Source: Arthrobacter globiformis NBRC 12137
GTDB lineage: Bacteria > Actinomycetota > Actinomycetes > Actinomycetales > Micrococcaceae
Length of the DNA: 64,000 nt
Assembly (NCBI RefSeq): GCF_000238915.1
Contig: NZ_BAEG01000014.1
Span: forward strand, 1-64,000
Reading direction: 5' to 3'
This document shows positions 43,159-51,798 of this stretch, piece by piece. The position numbers and the translations under genes were made by a program. How positions within the stretch are numbered: the stretch's first letter is position 1; every line of letters starts with the position of its first letter. The notes under the pieces are model-generated. The model was not told the DNA's origin and made no database searches. It saw nothing but the letters and a program-made list of their open reading frames with translations.

Positions 43159-43809
43159 TTAGCCGGCCGCAGCGGCCGGCGGCTGCAGGCGCAGGGGGTG
43201 GCCGCCGTCGTCGAACCTTGCCCCGGCGCCCAGCTGGATGAAGCGGACGGTCCGGGAGATCCTGTCCTCCAGATCTTCGTCGGCGTCGCCGCCGCGGGCG
43301 GCGCTGGAGGAGAGCGTGCCGTGGATCAGCTGCGCCTGCTGCAGGGGATCGGCCTTGGGGAAGTAGCCCTGGTCCATGCCGTCGCGCAAAATGTCCTGCA
43401 GCATGTCATTGAGCCCGCCCACGTGGTCCGCCAGCTTGGCGAACGACGCCGGCGAGAGGACTGAGCCCATGGCCGGACCCGGGGGCAGATGGCGCCGGCT
43501 GAGATCCTCCACCTGGGCACGCACGTACAGGGCCAGCTGCGCCACCGGATTGTCCAGCCGGGCCAGCGACTCGCGCAGCCCCGTCATGAACCGTTCCGTC
43601 TCCACGAGCGCGTAAGCGATCAGGAGCTCTTCGATGTCGGCGTAGTAGTTGTAGACAGCCGTGCGGCCAATCCCTGCATGCCGGGCGACGTCCGTCATGG
43701 TGAGCCCGGGCAGGCCGTGGGAGAAAAGGAGCTCACCGAAGGCGTTCAGGATGCGGCGCTGGGTCTCGGCGCGTTGGGCAGCGTTGCTGGGGGCCGAGAT
43801 CCGTGGCAT
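43159..43809 (-). CDS. TetR family transcriptional regulator
   Basis: 216 residues. N-terminal helix-turn-helix AQRAETQRRILNAFGELLFSHGLPGLTMTDVARHAGIGRTAVYNYYADIEELL (about 11-63), with a helical ligand domain behind it. Ligand and targets unknown. About 45 bp upstream, on the same strand, ends the DsbA-like gene, so the two may be coexpressed. The short stretch before its 3' end (about 43117-43165) contains four copies of TTAGCCGGCC. Confidence 0.88.
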   Translation of the reverse strand: MPRISAPSNAAQRAETQRRILNAFGELLFSHGLPGLTMTDVARHAGIGRTAVYNYYADIEELLIAYALVETERFMTGLRESLARLDNPVAQLALYVRAQVEDLSRRHLPPGPAMGSVLSPASFAKLADHVGGLNDMLQDILRDGMDQGYFPKADPLQQAQLIHGTLSSSAARGGDADEDLEDRISRTVRFIQLGAGARFDDGGHPLRLQPPAAAAG

Positions 43810-43855
43810 AGGGACACTTTACCGCCATCTGTCACCAAACCGTTCAGGACAAGCC

Positions 43856-44548
43856 TCAGACGGGGCAGCCGTCCGGACCGCACGCTTCGGCGTCGCCGGC
43901 CATCACCAGCGGGTGCGACTCCTGCCAGGCCTGCTCGAGGGCCATGGTGAAGCTCGCCGCAGGCTGGGCGCCGGACAGTCCGTACTTGCGGTCGATCACG
44001 AAAAACGGAACGCCGCTGATGCCCAGGGCGCGGGCTTCGGCGAAGTCGCGGCGGACGTCGTCGGCGTACCTGTCGGTGCTGAACAGCTCGGCAACGTCAC
44101 CTGCGCCGAGCCCAAGATCTGCGCCGACCGAGGCGAGGTAGTCGGGGCTGCCGATGTCCTTGCCGTGCTCGAAGTGGTCGCTGAGCAGCCGCTCCTTGGC
44201 CGCATCCTGCTTGCCGTGCACCGCAGCCAGATGGATCAGCCTGTGGGCCGTAAAGCTGTTGGCAACCACGACGGCGTCAAACCGGTAGTTGAGGCCCTCA
44301 CCTTTGGCCTGGGCTGCTACATGCTCGAACATCTGCGTGACCTGGGCGGGGGCGAGGCCCTTGCGTGTGCTGAGGTAGTCCAGTTCGGTGCCGTCGTAGT
44401 GTTCGGGCAGGGTCGGGTCCAGCTGGTAGCTGCGCCACTGCACCTCCACCTGGTCGCGGTGCGGGAACTCGGCAAGGGCGGCCTCGAACCGGCGCTTGCC
44501 GATGTAGCACCAGGGGCACGCGACGTCTGACCAGATCTCAATCTTCAT
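43856..44548 (-). CDS. DsbA family oxidoreductase (FrnE-like)
   Basis: 230 residues from ATG 44548; the open frame runs on upstream but that part is antisense to the glycosyltransferase gene. A thioredoxin-fold start KIEIWSDVACPWCYIGKRRFE with redox motif CPWC (residues 11-14), the cis-Pro region GISGVPFFVIDRKYGLSGAQP (about 180-200), and a C-terminal CGPDGCPV that adds a second cysteine pair. No signal peptide, so it acts in the cytoplasm, as in FrnE and 2-hydroxychromene isomerase-like proteins. Confidence 0.9.
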   Translation of the reverse strand: MKIEIWSDVACPWCYIGKRRFEAALAEFPHRDQVEVQWRSYQLDPTLPEHYDGTELDYLSTRKGLAPAQVTQMFEHVAAQAKGEGLNYRFDAVVVANSFTAHRLIHLAAVHGKQDAAKERLLSDHFEHGKDIGSPDYLASVGADLGLGAGDVAELFSTDRYADDVRRDFAEARALGISGVPFFVIDRKYGLSGAQPAASFTMALEQAWQESHPLVMAGDAEACGPDGCPV

Positions 44549-44726
44549 GCCTGCGACAACTCCCGGGCCCTCCTGGGCATTCCTGCGGAGGCAGTTGCTT
44601 TGGTCACGCCGGCCGGACGCTGTTCTCTGGTAGCCAGGCTTCCCGCAGCCCTTGTCTGGCGGCGGGTCCGGCCATATTGTTTGGACTAACTCCCGGCGGT
44701 CAGGCCGTACATTCGTGGGAGGCAAC

Positions 44727-45767
44727 ATGCGCATTGGACTGATATCGGCCCCATGGATCCCGGTTCCGCCGCCCGGGTACGGCGGCACCGAACGGGTGGT
44801 GGACAGCCTTGCGCGCGGGTTCGCCGCGGCCGGGCATGAGGTCCTGCTGGCCGCCCCGTCGGACAGCACCTGCCCCGTTCCCCTGGCTCCACGGATGCGT
44901 CCCTCGGAACCGGCGGATATGGGTTTGGCATTGTCGGAGCTGAGCCACATCATCCGGGCATACGACGGCATGGCAGGCGTCGACATCATCCACGACCACA
45001 CCATGACCGGACCGCTGTATCCCCACCGGCCGGCCGGAGTTCCGGTGGTCACCACCATCCACATCCGACTGGCACCGCAGGCCCTGGACCTGTACAGCGC
45101 CATAGGCAAGACCGCCGGCATCATTGCCATCTCCCATGACCAGGTCAGCCGGTCCCCGCAAGTCCCGGTGACGAAGGTGATCCACCATGGCATGGACGTG
45201 GCGTCGGTCCCGGTGGGCCAGGGGAACGGCGGTTACCTGTGCTTCGTCGGACGGATGTCCCCGGACAAGGGCATCCTCGAAGCAATCCACATCGCACGTG
45301 CCGCAGTAATCCCCCTGCGCATCAGCGCCCGGATCCAGGGACCCGAGGAGCAGGGCTATTTCGACGACGTCGTCAGGCCGGCGCTGGGACCTGATGTGGA
45401 GTTCACGGGGCCGCTGTCCGACGCCGAAAAATACGAACTGGTGGGCGGCGCGCTGGCGTTCCTGAATCCGATCCAGTGGCCGGAACCATTTGGACTCGTG
45501 ATGATTGAGGCGCTGGCTACCGGAACGCCCGTTGTGGGGACTCCCGCCGGTGCGGCTCCCGAAATCGTGCAGCACGGGATCACGGGTTACCTCGGCGGGG
45601 TCGACCAGCTCGCTGGATTCGCCGCCCAAGCCGGAGGCCTCAGCCGGGCGGCCTGCCGCGCCTCGGTGGAGCATCGCTTCAGCTCGGCCCGCATGGTGGC
45701 GGACCACCTGGCGCTCTATGAAGAGATTGTGGGCGGACATGCCGCGGAGCGCCGGCACATCACCTAG
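44727..45767 (+). CDS. Glycosyltransferase family 4
   Basis: 346 residues from ATG 44727 (GGGAGG upstream). GT-B fold: N-terminal MRIGLISAPWIPVPPPGYGGTERVV with the glycine-rich acceptor loop, DIIHDHT (about 90-96), and C-terminal donor motifs GYLCFVGRMSPDKGILEAI (about 170-188) and WPEPFGLVMIEALATGTPVVG (about 251-271, the EX7E motif). It transfers a sugar from a nucleotide sugar to an unknown acceptor. No other biosynthetic glycan genes adjoin it. Confidence 0.88.
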   Translation: MRIGLISAPWIPVPPPGYGGTERVVDSLARGFAAAGHEVLLAAPSDSTCPVPLAPRMRPSEPADMGLALSELSHIIRAYDGMAGVDIIHDHTMTGPLYPHRPAGVPVVTTIHIRLAPQALDLYSAIGKTAGIIAISHDQVSRSPQVPVTKVIHHGMDVASVPVGQGNGGYLCFVGRMSPDKGILEAIHIARAAVIPLRISARIQGPEEQGYFDDVVRPALGPDVEFTGPLSDAEKYELVGGALAFLNPIQWPEPFGLVMIEALATGTPVVGTPAGAAPEIVQHGITGYLGGVDQLAGFAAQAGGLSRAACRASVEHRFSSARMVADHLALYEEIVGGHAAERRHIT

Positions 45768-45808
45768 CTATATTGACCCAGCTGGCAGTGATCCGGGACT
45801 GCACAGTT

Positions 45809-46837
45809 TCAGTCATTGGGGGTCCCTTCCTGGGCGGCGTCGTACTTGAGGCCGATCTGGCGGCGGATCTCGTCCATCGCGGCCATGACAGCCACGCTCT
45901 CGTTCGGGGGAAGAACAATGCCCGCGGTGAGGCCGGCCCCGATGAGGCGTTCCATCTCGGCCGCTTGGTACTGCATCCCCCGGCTGGTGACCCTCTGGTC
46001 AAACTTTTCCAGGACATTGCCCGCAGTGTCGAACCGGGTGAAGGGCGTCGGGTTGTACCAAGTGGGTTCGATGTCGATCCACCCCTCAGTCCCAATGATG
46101 GCGGCGCGGTTGTTTGAGGCGGTGTCCAGGGCACAGTCCACGAGAGCCTGCTGCCCGTCCGCGTACTCGAAGATTGCTGCCGTTTGCCTGTCCACGCCCG
46201 TGGCCGTCATCGCGGCGCTGGCCCGGATGGTGTCCGGTGTGCCGAGGACGTCCAGGACAAAGGACACCGGGTAGACGCCGAGGTCCAGCAGCGCACCGCC
46301 GCCCAAGGCAGGATCGTTGAGCCGGTGCGTGGGATCCTTGGGAAGGTTCTGGTTGTGGCTGGCCGTGACCTTCCGGATCTGTCCGAGCGAGCCCTCCGCG
46401 ATGATCTCGCGGAGCCGGATCATGTGGGGGAGGAAGCGGCTCCACATGGCCTCCAGTGCCACGAGCCCCTTGGCCTCAGCCAGCGCAAAGATTTCCTGCG
46501 CTTGCCGGGCGTTGATGGTGAACGGCTTCTCCACCAGCACGTGCTTTCCGGCGTTCAGGGCGAGCAGCGCGTGGGCATGGTGGTACGTGTGCGGCGAGGC
46601 AATGTAAACGACGTCGACGTCCGGGTCCGCAACCAGTGCTTCATAGCTTGCATGTGCGGTGGGAATGGCGAACTTTTCACTGAACGCCTTGCTCGATTCT
46701 GCGTTGCGGGAGCCGACGGCCTGCACAGTGAAGCCGTTCTCGGCAAGGTCCTGCGTTTGCAGGCCCGCGATGAATCCCGTGCCGAGGATTCCCCAGCGGA
46801 TGTGTCCGTCGGAAGTGCCATTGGGGTGGTTGGTCAC
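45809..46837 (-). CDS. Gfo/Idh/MocA oxidoreductase 1
   Basis: 342 residues from GTG 46837. Rossmann start WGILGTGFIAGLQTQDL (about 15-31), VVYIASPHTYHHAHALLALNAGKHVLVEKPFTIN (about 75-108, with the EKP motif containing the catalytic Lys), and the C-terminal beta domain GGGALLDLGVYPVSFVLDVLG (about 175-195). It uses NAD(P) to oxidise or reduce a sugar or polyol, possibly of the dimeric dihydrodiol-dehydrogenase subgroup. A broken TolB-like gene ends four bases upstream, so the two were once in one operon. Confidence 0.85.
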   Translation of the reverse strand: MTNHPNGTSDGHIRWGILGTGFIAGLQTQDLAENGFTVQAVGSRNAESSKAFSEKFAIPTAHASYEALVADPDVDVVYIASPHTYHHAHALLALNAGKHVLVEKPFTINARQAQEIFALAEAKGLVALEAMWSRFLPHMIRLREIIAEGSLGQIRKVTASHNQNLPKDPTHRLNDPALGGGALLDLGVYPVSFVLDVLGTPDTIRASAAMTATGVDRQTAAIFEYADGQQALVDCALDTASNNRAAIIGTEGWIDIEPTWYNPTPFTRFDTAGNVLEKFDQRVTSRGMQYQAAEMERLIGAGLTAGIVLPPNESVAVMAAMDEIRRQIGLKYDAAQEGTPND

Positions 46838-46840
46838 TGC

Positions 46841-47467
46841 TCAGTCCTTTGCGGGGTTGGAGTTGGCGAGCGGGTACGCGACGTACGCGAACCGGGTGGA
46901 ATCGGGCGCCCAACTGTTGACGTTCAGTGTTCCCAGAGCCATTCTCCCTCGGGCGAGTACTCGGGGCCGTCGCAGTGCCCGTCACCGGTGTCGAACCACG
47001 ACGGCGGCCCGCCGCCAGCGGGCAGGGTCAGGAGCCGGCCGGGCTGCGTGAAGTTTCCGGCCTCGATACCCACATAGGCGAGCTCGCCGCCGTCGGGACT
47101 CACTCCGTGCAGGAAGTGGAAGAAGCCGTCGTCGGCCGTGACCCTCCGGCCCTCTCCGCCGCCGAGCAGCGCATGGTAAATGTGACCGTCGTTTGCCGAT
47201 AGGAAGATGCCTGTCCCGTCGGGCGCCAAAACGTGGTCGTTGTTGAGCTCGGGGATGCCGCTGAGGGGAACCTGGCTGAGCTGGCCGCTGCCCCGGCTCG
47301 AACCGCCAGAGCGCGCCGTCCCCGTTGAGGATGAGGGCCGAGCCGTCGAGAGTCCAGTTGGGCGCTTCGAGGAGGAGTTCGTCGGACCTGAACACCAGCT
47401 CGCGGTCGCCAGTGACGGACGCGATCCAAACCTCGCAGCGCTGGCCCGGCTGAAGGGTCCGCAACAT
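46841..47467 (-). pseudogene. Broken TolB-like beta-propeller gene
   Basis: Begins at ATG 47467 (MLRTLQPGQRCEVWIASVTG, AAGGAG upstream). After ALWRFEPG the frame breaks at a run of four G (plus-strand CCCC 47291-47294) and the protein continues in another frame as GQLSQVPLSGIPELNNDHV, LAPDGTGIFLSANDGHIYHA and GVSPDGGELAYVGIEAGNFT to EGEWLWEH, then stops at 46926. The expected C-terminal end, NVNSWAPDSTRFAYVAYPL, appears immediately beyond in a third reading, ending at TGA 46841. So there is one single-base frameshift and one internal deletion, estimated at 60-75 codons by comparison with the repeat pattern of TolB-type proteins. Such proteins sit beside Gfo/Idh genes in sugar loci, role unclear. 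Confidence 0.8.
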
Positions 47468-47574
47468 TTCCAGAGCTCCTTGATTTCAAATGTTCCGCCA
47501 CCGGCATTGTGCGCCCTGTCCCCACCGGGCTTCGCCGAACACGGCGTCGTTGTGATGTGGCGGGTGCCTGCCGG

Positions 47575-48576
47575 TCAGTCTTTGGTGCTGAAGGCGGCGT
47601 CGAAGCTGGTCTGGGAGGCGGGGAAGTCGAACTTCTTCAGCGCGGCGAGGGCTTCGGGGGCGCCGTGGAGGCGGTCCATGCCGGCGTCTTCCCATTCGAT
47701 GCTGATGGGGCCGGTGTAGCCGATCGCGGTGAGGGCGCGGAAGGAGGATTCCCAGGGGACGTCGCCGCGTCCTGCGGAGACGAAGTCCCAGCCGCGGCGG
47801 GGGTCGCCCCAGGGCAGGTGGGAGCCCATGACGGTGTTTCGGCCCGTGAACCGGAGCTTGGTGTCCTTGCAGTCCACGTGGTAGATCCGGTCTTTGAAGT
47901 CCCAGATGAAAGAGACGGGGTCGATGCCCTGCCACATGAAGTGGGAGGGGTCCCAGTTCAGGCCAAACGCTTCGCGGTGGCCGATCGCTTCGAGGGTGCG
48001 GACGGTGGTCCAGTAGTCGTAGGCGATCTCGGACGGGTGGACTTCGTGGGCGAAGCGGACGCCGCATTCGTCGAAGACGTCCAGGATGGGGTTCCAGCGG
48101 TCCGCGAAGTCCTGGTAGCCGGCATCGATGACCTTTTCCGGGACGGGCGGGAACATGGCGACGTACTGCCAGATGGAGGAGCCGGTGAACCCGACGACGG
48201 TGTCGACGCCGAGGGCTTTGGCGAGCCGGGCGGTGTGCTTCATTTCCTCGGCGGCACGCTGTCGGACGCCTTCGGGGTCGCCGTCGCCCCAGACTTTGGA
48301 TCCCACGATGGCTTCGTGCCGGAAGTCGATGGGGTCATCGCAGACGGCCTGGCCCTTGAGGTGGTTGGAGATCGCCCAGACTTTGAGGTTGTACTTGTCC
48401 AGGATGGCGAGTTTGGCTTCGACGTAGCCGGGTTCGTCCCACCGCCAGGCGTCCAGATGGTCGCCGGAGACGGCGATTTCGAGGCCGTCGTATCCCCAGC
48501 CGGAAGCCAGCCTGGCGACTTCCTCGAACGGGAGGTCGGCCCACTGGCCGGTGAACAGGGTGTACGGGCGGGGCAT
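47575..48576 (-). CDS. TIM-barrel sugar phosphate isomerase/epimerase-like protein 1
   Basis: 333 residues from ATG 48576, one base after the upstream gene's stop (AAAGGAG ribosome binding site within it). Xylose-isomerase-like TIM barrel: SGWGYDGLEIAVSGDHLDA (about 26-44), VVGFTGSSIWQY, RFAHEVHPSEIAYDYWTT (about 190-207), GLNWDPSHFMWQGIDPV, and RIYHVDCKDTKLRF. The Glu, Asp and His residues in EVHPSE, DPSH, DCKD and SIEWEDAG are the expected divalent metal ligands. In levoglucosan and other 3-keto sugar pathways such proteins catalyse beta-elimination or hydration after a Gfo/Idh oxidation; that role here is inference. Confidence 0.88.
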   Translation of the reverse strand: MPRPYTLFTGQWADLPFEEVARLASGWGYDGLEIAVSGDHLDAWRWDEPGYVEAKLAILDKYNLKVWAISNHLKGQAVCDDPIDFRHEAIVGSKVWGDGDPEGVRQRAAEEMKHTARLAKALGVDTVVGFTGSSIWQYVAMFPPVPEKVIDAGYQDFADRWNPILDVFDECGVRFAHEVHPSEIAYDYWTTVRTLEAIGHREAFGLNWDPSHFMWQGIDPVSFIWDFKDRIYHVDCKDTKLRFTGRNTVMGSHLPWGDPRRGWDFVSAGRGDVPWESSFRALTAIGYTGPISIEWEDAGMDRLHGAPEALAALKKFDFPASQTSFDAAFSTKD

Positions 48577-48577
48577 G

Positions 48578-49777
48578 TCAGGCTCCTTTGGTCGGTGTGG
48601 CGCCGGTGGGCTGGACGAGTTGGATGGTGGCGCTTTTCGCTGCCGCGGACTCCTCGACGGCGGCCAGCACGCGCTGGACGGCGAGGCCCTCTTCGAACGC
48701 CGGCGACGGCGCCTCGCCGGCGCCGATCGCGGACAGGAAGTCGCGGATCTCGTGCGTGAAGGTGTGTTCCCAGCCGATGATGTGGCCCTGCGGCCACCAG
48801 GCATCCAGGTAGGGGTGGTCGGGCTCGTTGACCAGGATCCGGCGGAAACCCTGCTCCCGCACCGGAGCGGTGGCGTCCAGGAAGCCGAGCTCGTTCAGGT
48901 TCTCGAGGTCGAAGAGGATGGTGCCCTTCTCGCCGTAGACCTCCAGCTTCAAGGAGTTCTTCTGACCGGTGGCCACCCTTGATACTTCGATGGAGGCGAT
49001 GGCCCCGGAGGCGAGGGACAGTGTGGCCCAGGCGGCGTCGTCGACCGTCACGGCCTCCGGCCCGTGCTGTCCGGGCCGGACTGTCGTGAAGGTGTGCAGC
49101 CGGCCGGAAACCTCGGTCACGGAGTCCCCGAGGAGGAACAGGACCTGGTCGATCGCGTGGGAGGCGATGTCCCCGAGGGCACCGGACCCGGCGGTTTCCT
49201 TGTTCAGCCGCCAGGTCATTGGTGATTCCGCGTCCGCGAGCCAGTCCTGCAGGTATGCGGCACGCACATGCCGCACGGCGCCGACGCGGTCCTCCGCGAT
49301 CAGTTGCCGGGCCAGTGCCAGTGCGGGCACTCGGCGGTAGTTGAATCCGACCATGGACTGCACGCCCCTGGCCCGCGCCGCCTTGGCAGCGTCGGTCATG
49401 GCCTCGGCCTCCGCGAGGGTGTTGGCCAGCGGCTTCTCCACGAGCACATGCTTCCCGGCTTCGAGGGCGGCGATGGCGATCTCGGCGTGCAGCCAGCCTG
49501 GGGCACAGATGTCGACGATGTCGATGTCGTCCCGTTCCAGGACGGAGCGCCAGTCCGTCGCGGACTCGGCCCAGCCATACTTTGCCGCTGCCGCGGCGAC
49601 CTGGCCGGCGTCCCGGCCCACGAGCACTTTCTGCTCGAAGACCGGAACGTCAAAGAAGCTGGCCACGTTCCGCCACGCGTTCGAGTGGGCCTTGCCCATG
49701 AAGGCGTAACCGATCATCGCCACGCCCAAAGGGCGGCTGGCTACGGACGGTGTGCCGGGTGATTCGCGGGAAGTCAT
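48578..49777 (-). CDS. Gfo/Idh/MocA oxidoreductase 2 (levoglucosan-dehydrogenase-like)
   Basis: 399 residues. LGVAMIGYAFMGKAHSNAWRNV (about 17-38), VDICAPGWLHAEIAIAALEAGKHVLVEKPLANT (about 88-120), and the segments MVGFNYRRVPALALARQLI, RAAYLQDWLADAESPMTWRL and GSGALGDIASHAIDQVLFL (about 145-225). These blocks closely follow those I recall for levoglucosan dehydrogenase of Pseudarthrobacter, which oxidises C3 of the sugar with NAD. The substrate of this copy may be levoglucosan or another glycoside; sequence reading cannot decide. Confidence 0.85.
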   Translation of the reverse strand: MTSRESPGTPSVASRPLGVAMIGYAFMGKAHSNAWRNVASFFDVPVFEQKVLVGRDAGQVAAAAAKYGWAESATDWRSVLERDDIDIVDICAPGWLHAEIAIAALEAGKHVLVEKPLANTLAEAEAMTDAAKAARARGVQSMVGFNYRRVPALALARQLIAEDRVGAVRHVRAAYLQDWLADAESPMTWRLNKETAGSGALGDIASHAIDQVLFLLGDSVTEVSGRLHTFTTVRPGQHGPEAVTVDDAAWATLSLASGAIASIEVSRVATGQKNSLKLEVYGEKGTILFDLENLNELGFLDATAPVREQGFRRILVNEPDHPYLDAWWPQGHIIGWEHTFTHEIRDFLSAIGAGEAPSPAFEEGLAVQRVLAAVEESAAAKSATIQLVQPTGATPTKGA

Positions 49778-49785
49778 TGGTATTC

Positions 49786-50907
49786 CTAGAGAGTGAGGGC
49801 GGTGGGGTTCCAGTCCTCGGGGAGGGCTGCGGACGCGGGGACGGAGCTTTCGACGTCGACGAACGTTCCCGATTCCACGGATTCGGAAATCGAGACCATG
49901 GTGTCCAGGACGTGGTAGGCGAGGTTGCCGGTGGCGCGGTGCGGAACTCCGGCGCGGATGGAGCGTGCCATGTCCAGCACGCCCATGCCGCGTCCGTTGG
50001 CCGGGCCGGTGGCCGGGATGACCGTCCAGTCTTCGTCGCCGGTGCGCCAGAGCTTGATGTCGCCGTCGAAATTATTGGGGTCCGGAAGTGAGATGGTGGC
50101 GTCGGTGCCTGTGATCTCCACGAATCCCATCCGCAGGCGCGGCGACTCGAACGAGAAGACGCTGTGCGAGGACTGGCCACCCTCGAACTGGGCCATCGCG
50201 GAGACATGGGTGGGGACATCCACGGTGAATTCCTCGCCGGCCTTGGGACCGGAGCCGATGACGCGGACTCCCTTGGCCTTGGACCCGACGGCGGCGACCT
50301 TCCGGACCGACCCGAACGTCTGGACGAGGGCTGTGAGGTAGTACGGGCCCATGTCGAACAGCGGCCCTGCACCGTGCTGGAACAGGAAGGCCGGGTTCGG
50401 GTGCCAGGACTCCGGCCCGGGGGTCTGGAACGTGGTCATGGCGGTGAGTGGGGTGCCGATGTCGCCGCGTTCGATGAGCCTGCGGGCAGTCTGCAGTCCC
50501 GCTCCGAGGAACGTGTCCGGCGCGGTGCCGAGGCGGATTCCCGCCGCGTCGGCCGTCTTCAGCAGCCCCAGTCCCGATTCGCGGTCCAGCGAGAAGGGCT
50601 TTTCGGTCCAGACATGCTTGCCGGCGTTGACGGCGGCGGTGGCCACCTCCACGTGCGCCGCCGGGATGGTCAGGTTCACGATGATTTCGACGTCAGGATG
50701 GTTCAGCGCGGCATCCACGCCGCCCCACTCGGGGATGCCGTACTCCTTGGCGCGTGCCTCGGCAGCCTCCTCGAAGAGGTCAGCGATGATGTGGACCTTG
50801 AGGTCCGGGAAGACGGTCAGGTTGTCCAGGTACTGCTTGCTGATGTTACCGGCGCCGATGACGCCGACACCGACGGGGCCGCGGTGGGCGAATGCGCCGC
50901 CGCTCAT
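49786..50907 (-). CDS. Gfo/Idh/MocA oxidoreductase 3
   Basis: 373 residues from ATG 50907, overlapping the upstream gene by four bases (ATGA). VGVGVIGAGNISKQYLDNL (about 11-29), VNLTIPAAHVEVATAAVNAGKHVWTEKPFSLD (about 76-107), and HGAGPLFDMGPYYLTALVQTFG (about 176-197). A third dehydrogenase in the same operon, of a different subgroup from its neighbours; likely part of the oxidation/reduction steps of one pathway. Confidence 0.85.
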   Translation of the reverse strand: MSGGAFAHRGPVGVGVIGAGNISKQYLDNLTVFPDLKVHIIADLFEEAAEARAKEYGIPEWGGVDAALNHPDVEIIVNLTIPAAHVEVATAAVNAGKHVWTEKPFSLDRESGLGLLKTADAAGIRLGTAPDTFLGAGLQTARRLIERGDIGTPLTAMTTFQTPGPESWHPNPAFLFQHGAGPLFDMGPYYLTALVQTFGSVRKVAAVGSKAKGVRVIGSGPKAGEEFTVDVPTHVSAMAQFEGGQSSHSVFSFESPRLRMGFVEITGTDATISLPDPNNFDGDIKLWRTGDEDWTVIPATGPANGRGMGVLDMARSIRAGVPHRATGNLAYHVLDTMVSISESVESGTFVDVESSVPASAALPEDWNPTALTL

Positions 50908-51662
50908 GCCTGTGCTCCTCCGGTGGTCTTTGCGGAGCCGGAGTTCAGGAAGCTGAGCGACTGGGTGATGCCGTCGAAGATGTCACCGGTGTAGTCGTCG
51001 AATTCCACGACGCCCACTTCCAGGGACTTTGCCGCGCCGATGACGTCCCATACCGGGATCCTGCCTTGGCCCGCCGGCTGCTGGGCCTTGGTGTCGGTGT
51101 TCAGCGGTCCGTCCTTGATGTGGATGAACTTCACCCGGTCGCCCAACTTGGTCAGGATCTCCACCGGGTCCTGGCCGCCCACGGCAACCCAGTACGTGTC
51201 CACCTCCAGGACCAGCTCGGGATCCAGCAGCCCTTCGAAGTACTCCAGGGCTGTCCTGCCGTCGATGGTGGACTCCAGTTCCCAGGCGTGGTTGTGGTAA
51301 CCGACGCGAATGCCGTATTCGGCGCCCTTCTTGGCGGCGGCGTTGAGCTTTGCTGCGGTCGCCTGGATGTCCTCGGCCTTCTGCCAGTGCTCGGCGGTGA
51401 TGTACGGCTCGATCACCGTGCCGATGCCGAGTTCCCTGGCGGCGGCGAAGATCTGGTCCTGGTCCTGGCTCAGCAAGGGAGCGTGGCCGGACGGGGCGGT
51501 CAGGCCGTTCTCCTTCAGTGCGGCGCCGAGCTCCTTGGCCGTGGTCACGAAGTTGTAGGGCTCCACCTGGGTGAAACCGATCTCAGCTACCTTCCGGATG
51601 GTGCCCGGCAGATCCTCCTGGATGGCGTTGCGGAGGGTGTACAGCTGGAGGGAATACGACAT
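50904..51662 (-). CDS. TIM-barrel sugar phosphate isomerase/epimerase-like protein 2
   Basis: 252 residues. SYSLQLYTLRNAIQEDLPGTIRKVAEIGFTQVEPYNF (about 2-38), GYHNHAWELESTIDGRTALEYF (about 128-149), LEVDTYWVAVGGQDPVEIL and VKFIHIKDGPL (about 185-195) are the standard metal-site strands. First gene of the minus-strand operon 51662-47575 (possibly to 45809). Its start is 136 bp from the divergent ROK regulator gene, with the operator palindrome between them. Confidence 0.87.
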   Translation of the reverse strand: MSYSLQLYTLRNAIQEDLPGTIRKVAEIGFTQVEPYNFVTTAKELGAALKENGLTAPSGHAPLLSQDQDQIFAAARELGIGTVIEPYITAEHWQKAEDIQATAAKLNAAAKKGAEYGIRVGYHNHAWELESTIDGRTALEYFEGLLDPELVLEVDTYWVAVGGQDPVEILTKLGDRVKFIHIKDGPLNTDTKAQQPAGQGRIPVWDVIGAAKSLEVGVVEFDDYTGDIFDGITQSLSFLNSGSAKTTGGAQA

Positions 51663-51707
51663 GGCGCTCCTTTGCGGATTCTGTCTGGTTATTGCTCAAC
51701 CTAGGAT

Positions 51708-51735
51708 GACTTTTGCCGTTCGTCAAGCAAAAGTC
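51708..51735. promoter_or_regulatory. Operator palindrome between ROK gene and sugar operon
   Basis: GACTTTTGC (51708-51716) and its exact complement GCAAAAGTC (51727-51735), separated by CGTTCGTCAA. Nine-base perfect arms in a short AT-richer divergent promoter region, 45 bp from the operon start and 63 bp from the ROK start. This is the expected place and form of a binding site for the adjacent ROK repressor, possibly autoregulatory. Confidence 0.75.
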
Positions 51736-51798
51736 GGAAAGTTATCGACAAGCTTTTTGAGGTGTGACACGCAGAAGCAATCGTGCTTCACTGATCCC

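Noticed and set aside
43856-45193. A long minus-strand open frame covering the DsbA gene and extending antisense through the glycosyltransferase.
   Set aside because: Only the part after the Met at 44548 is protein-like (DsbA fold with CPWC). The upstream 215 codons are the antisense shadow of the GT4 gene, whose own motifs are clear.
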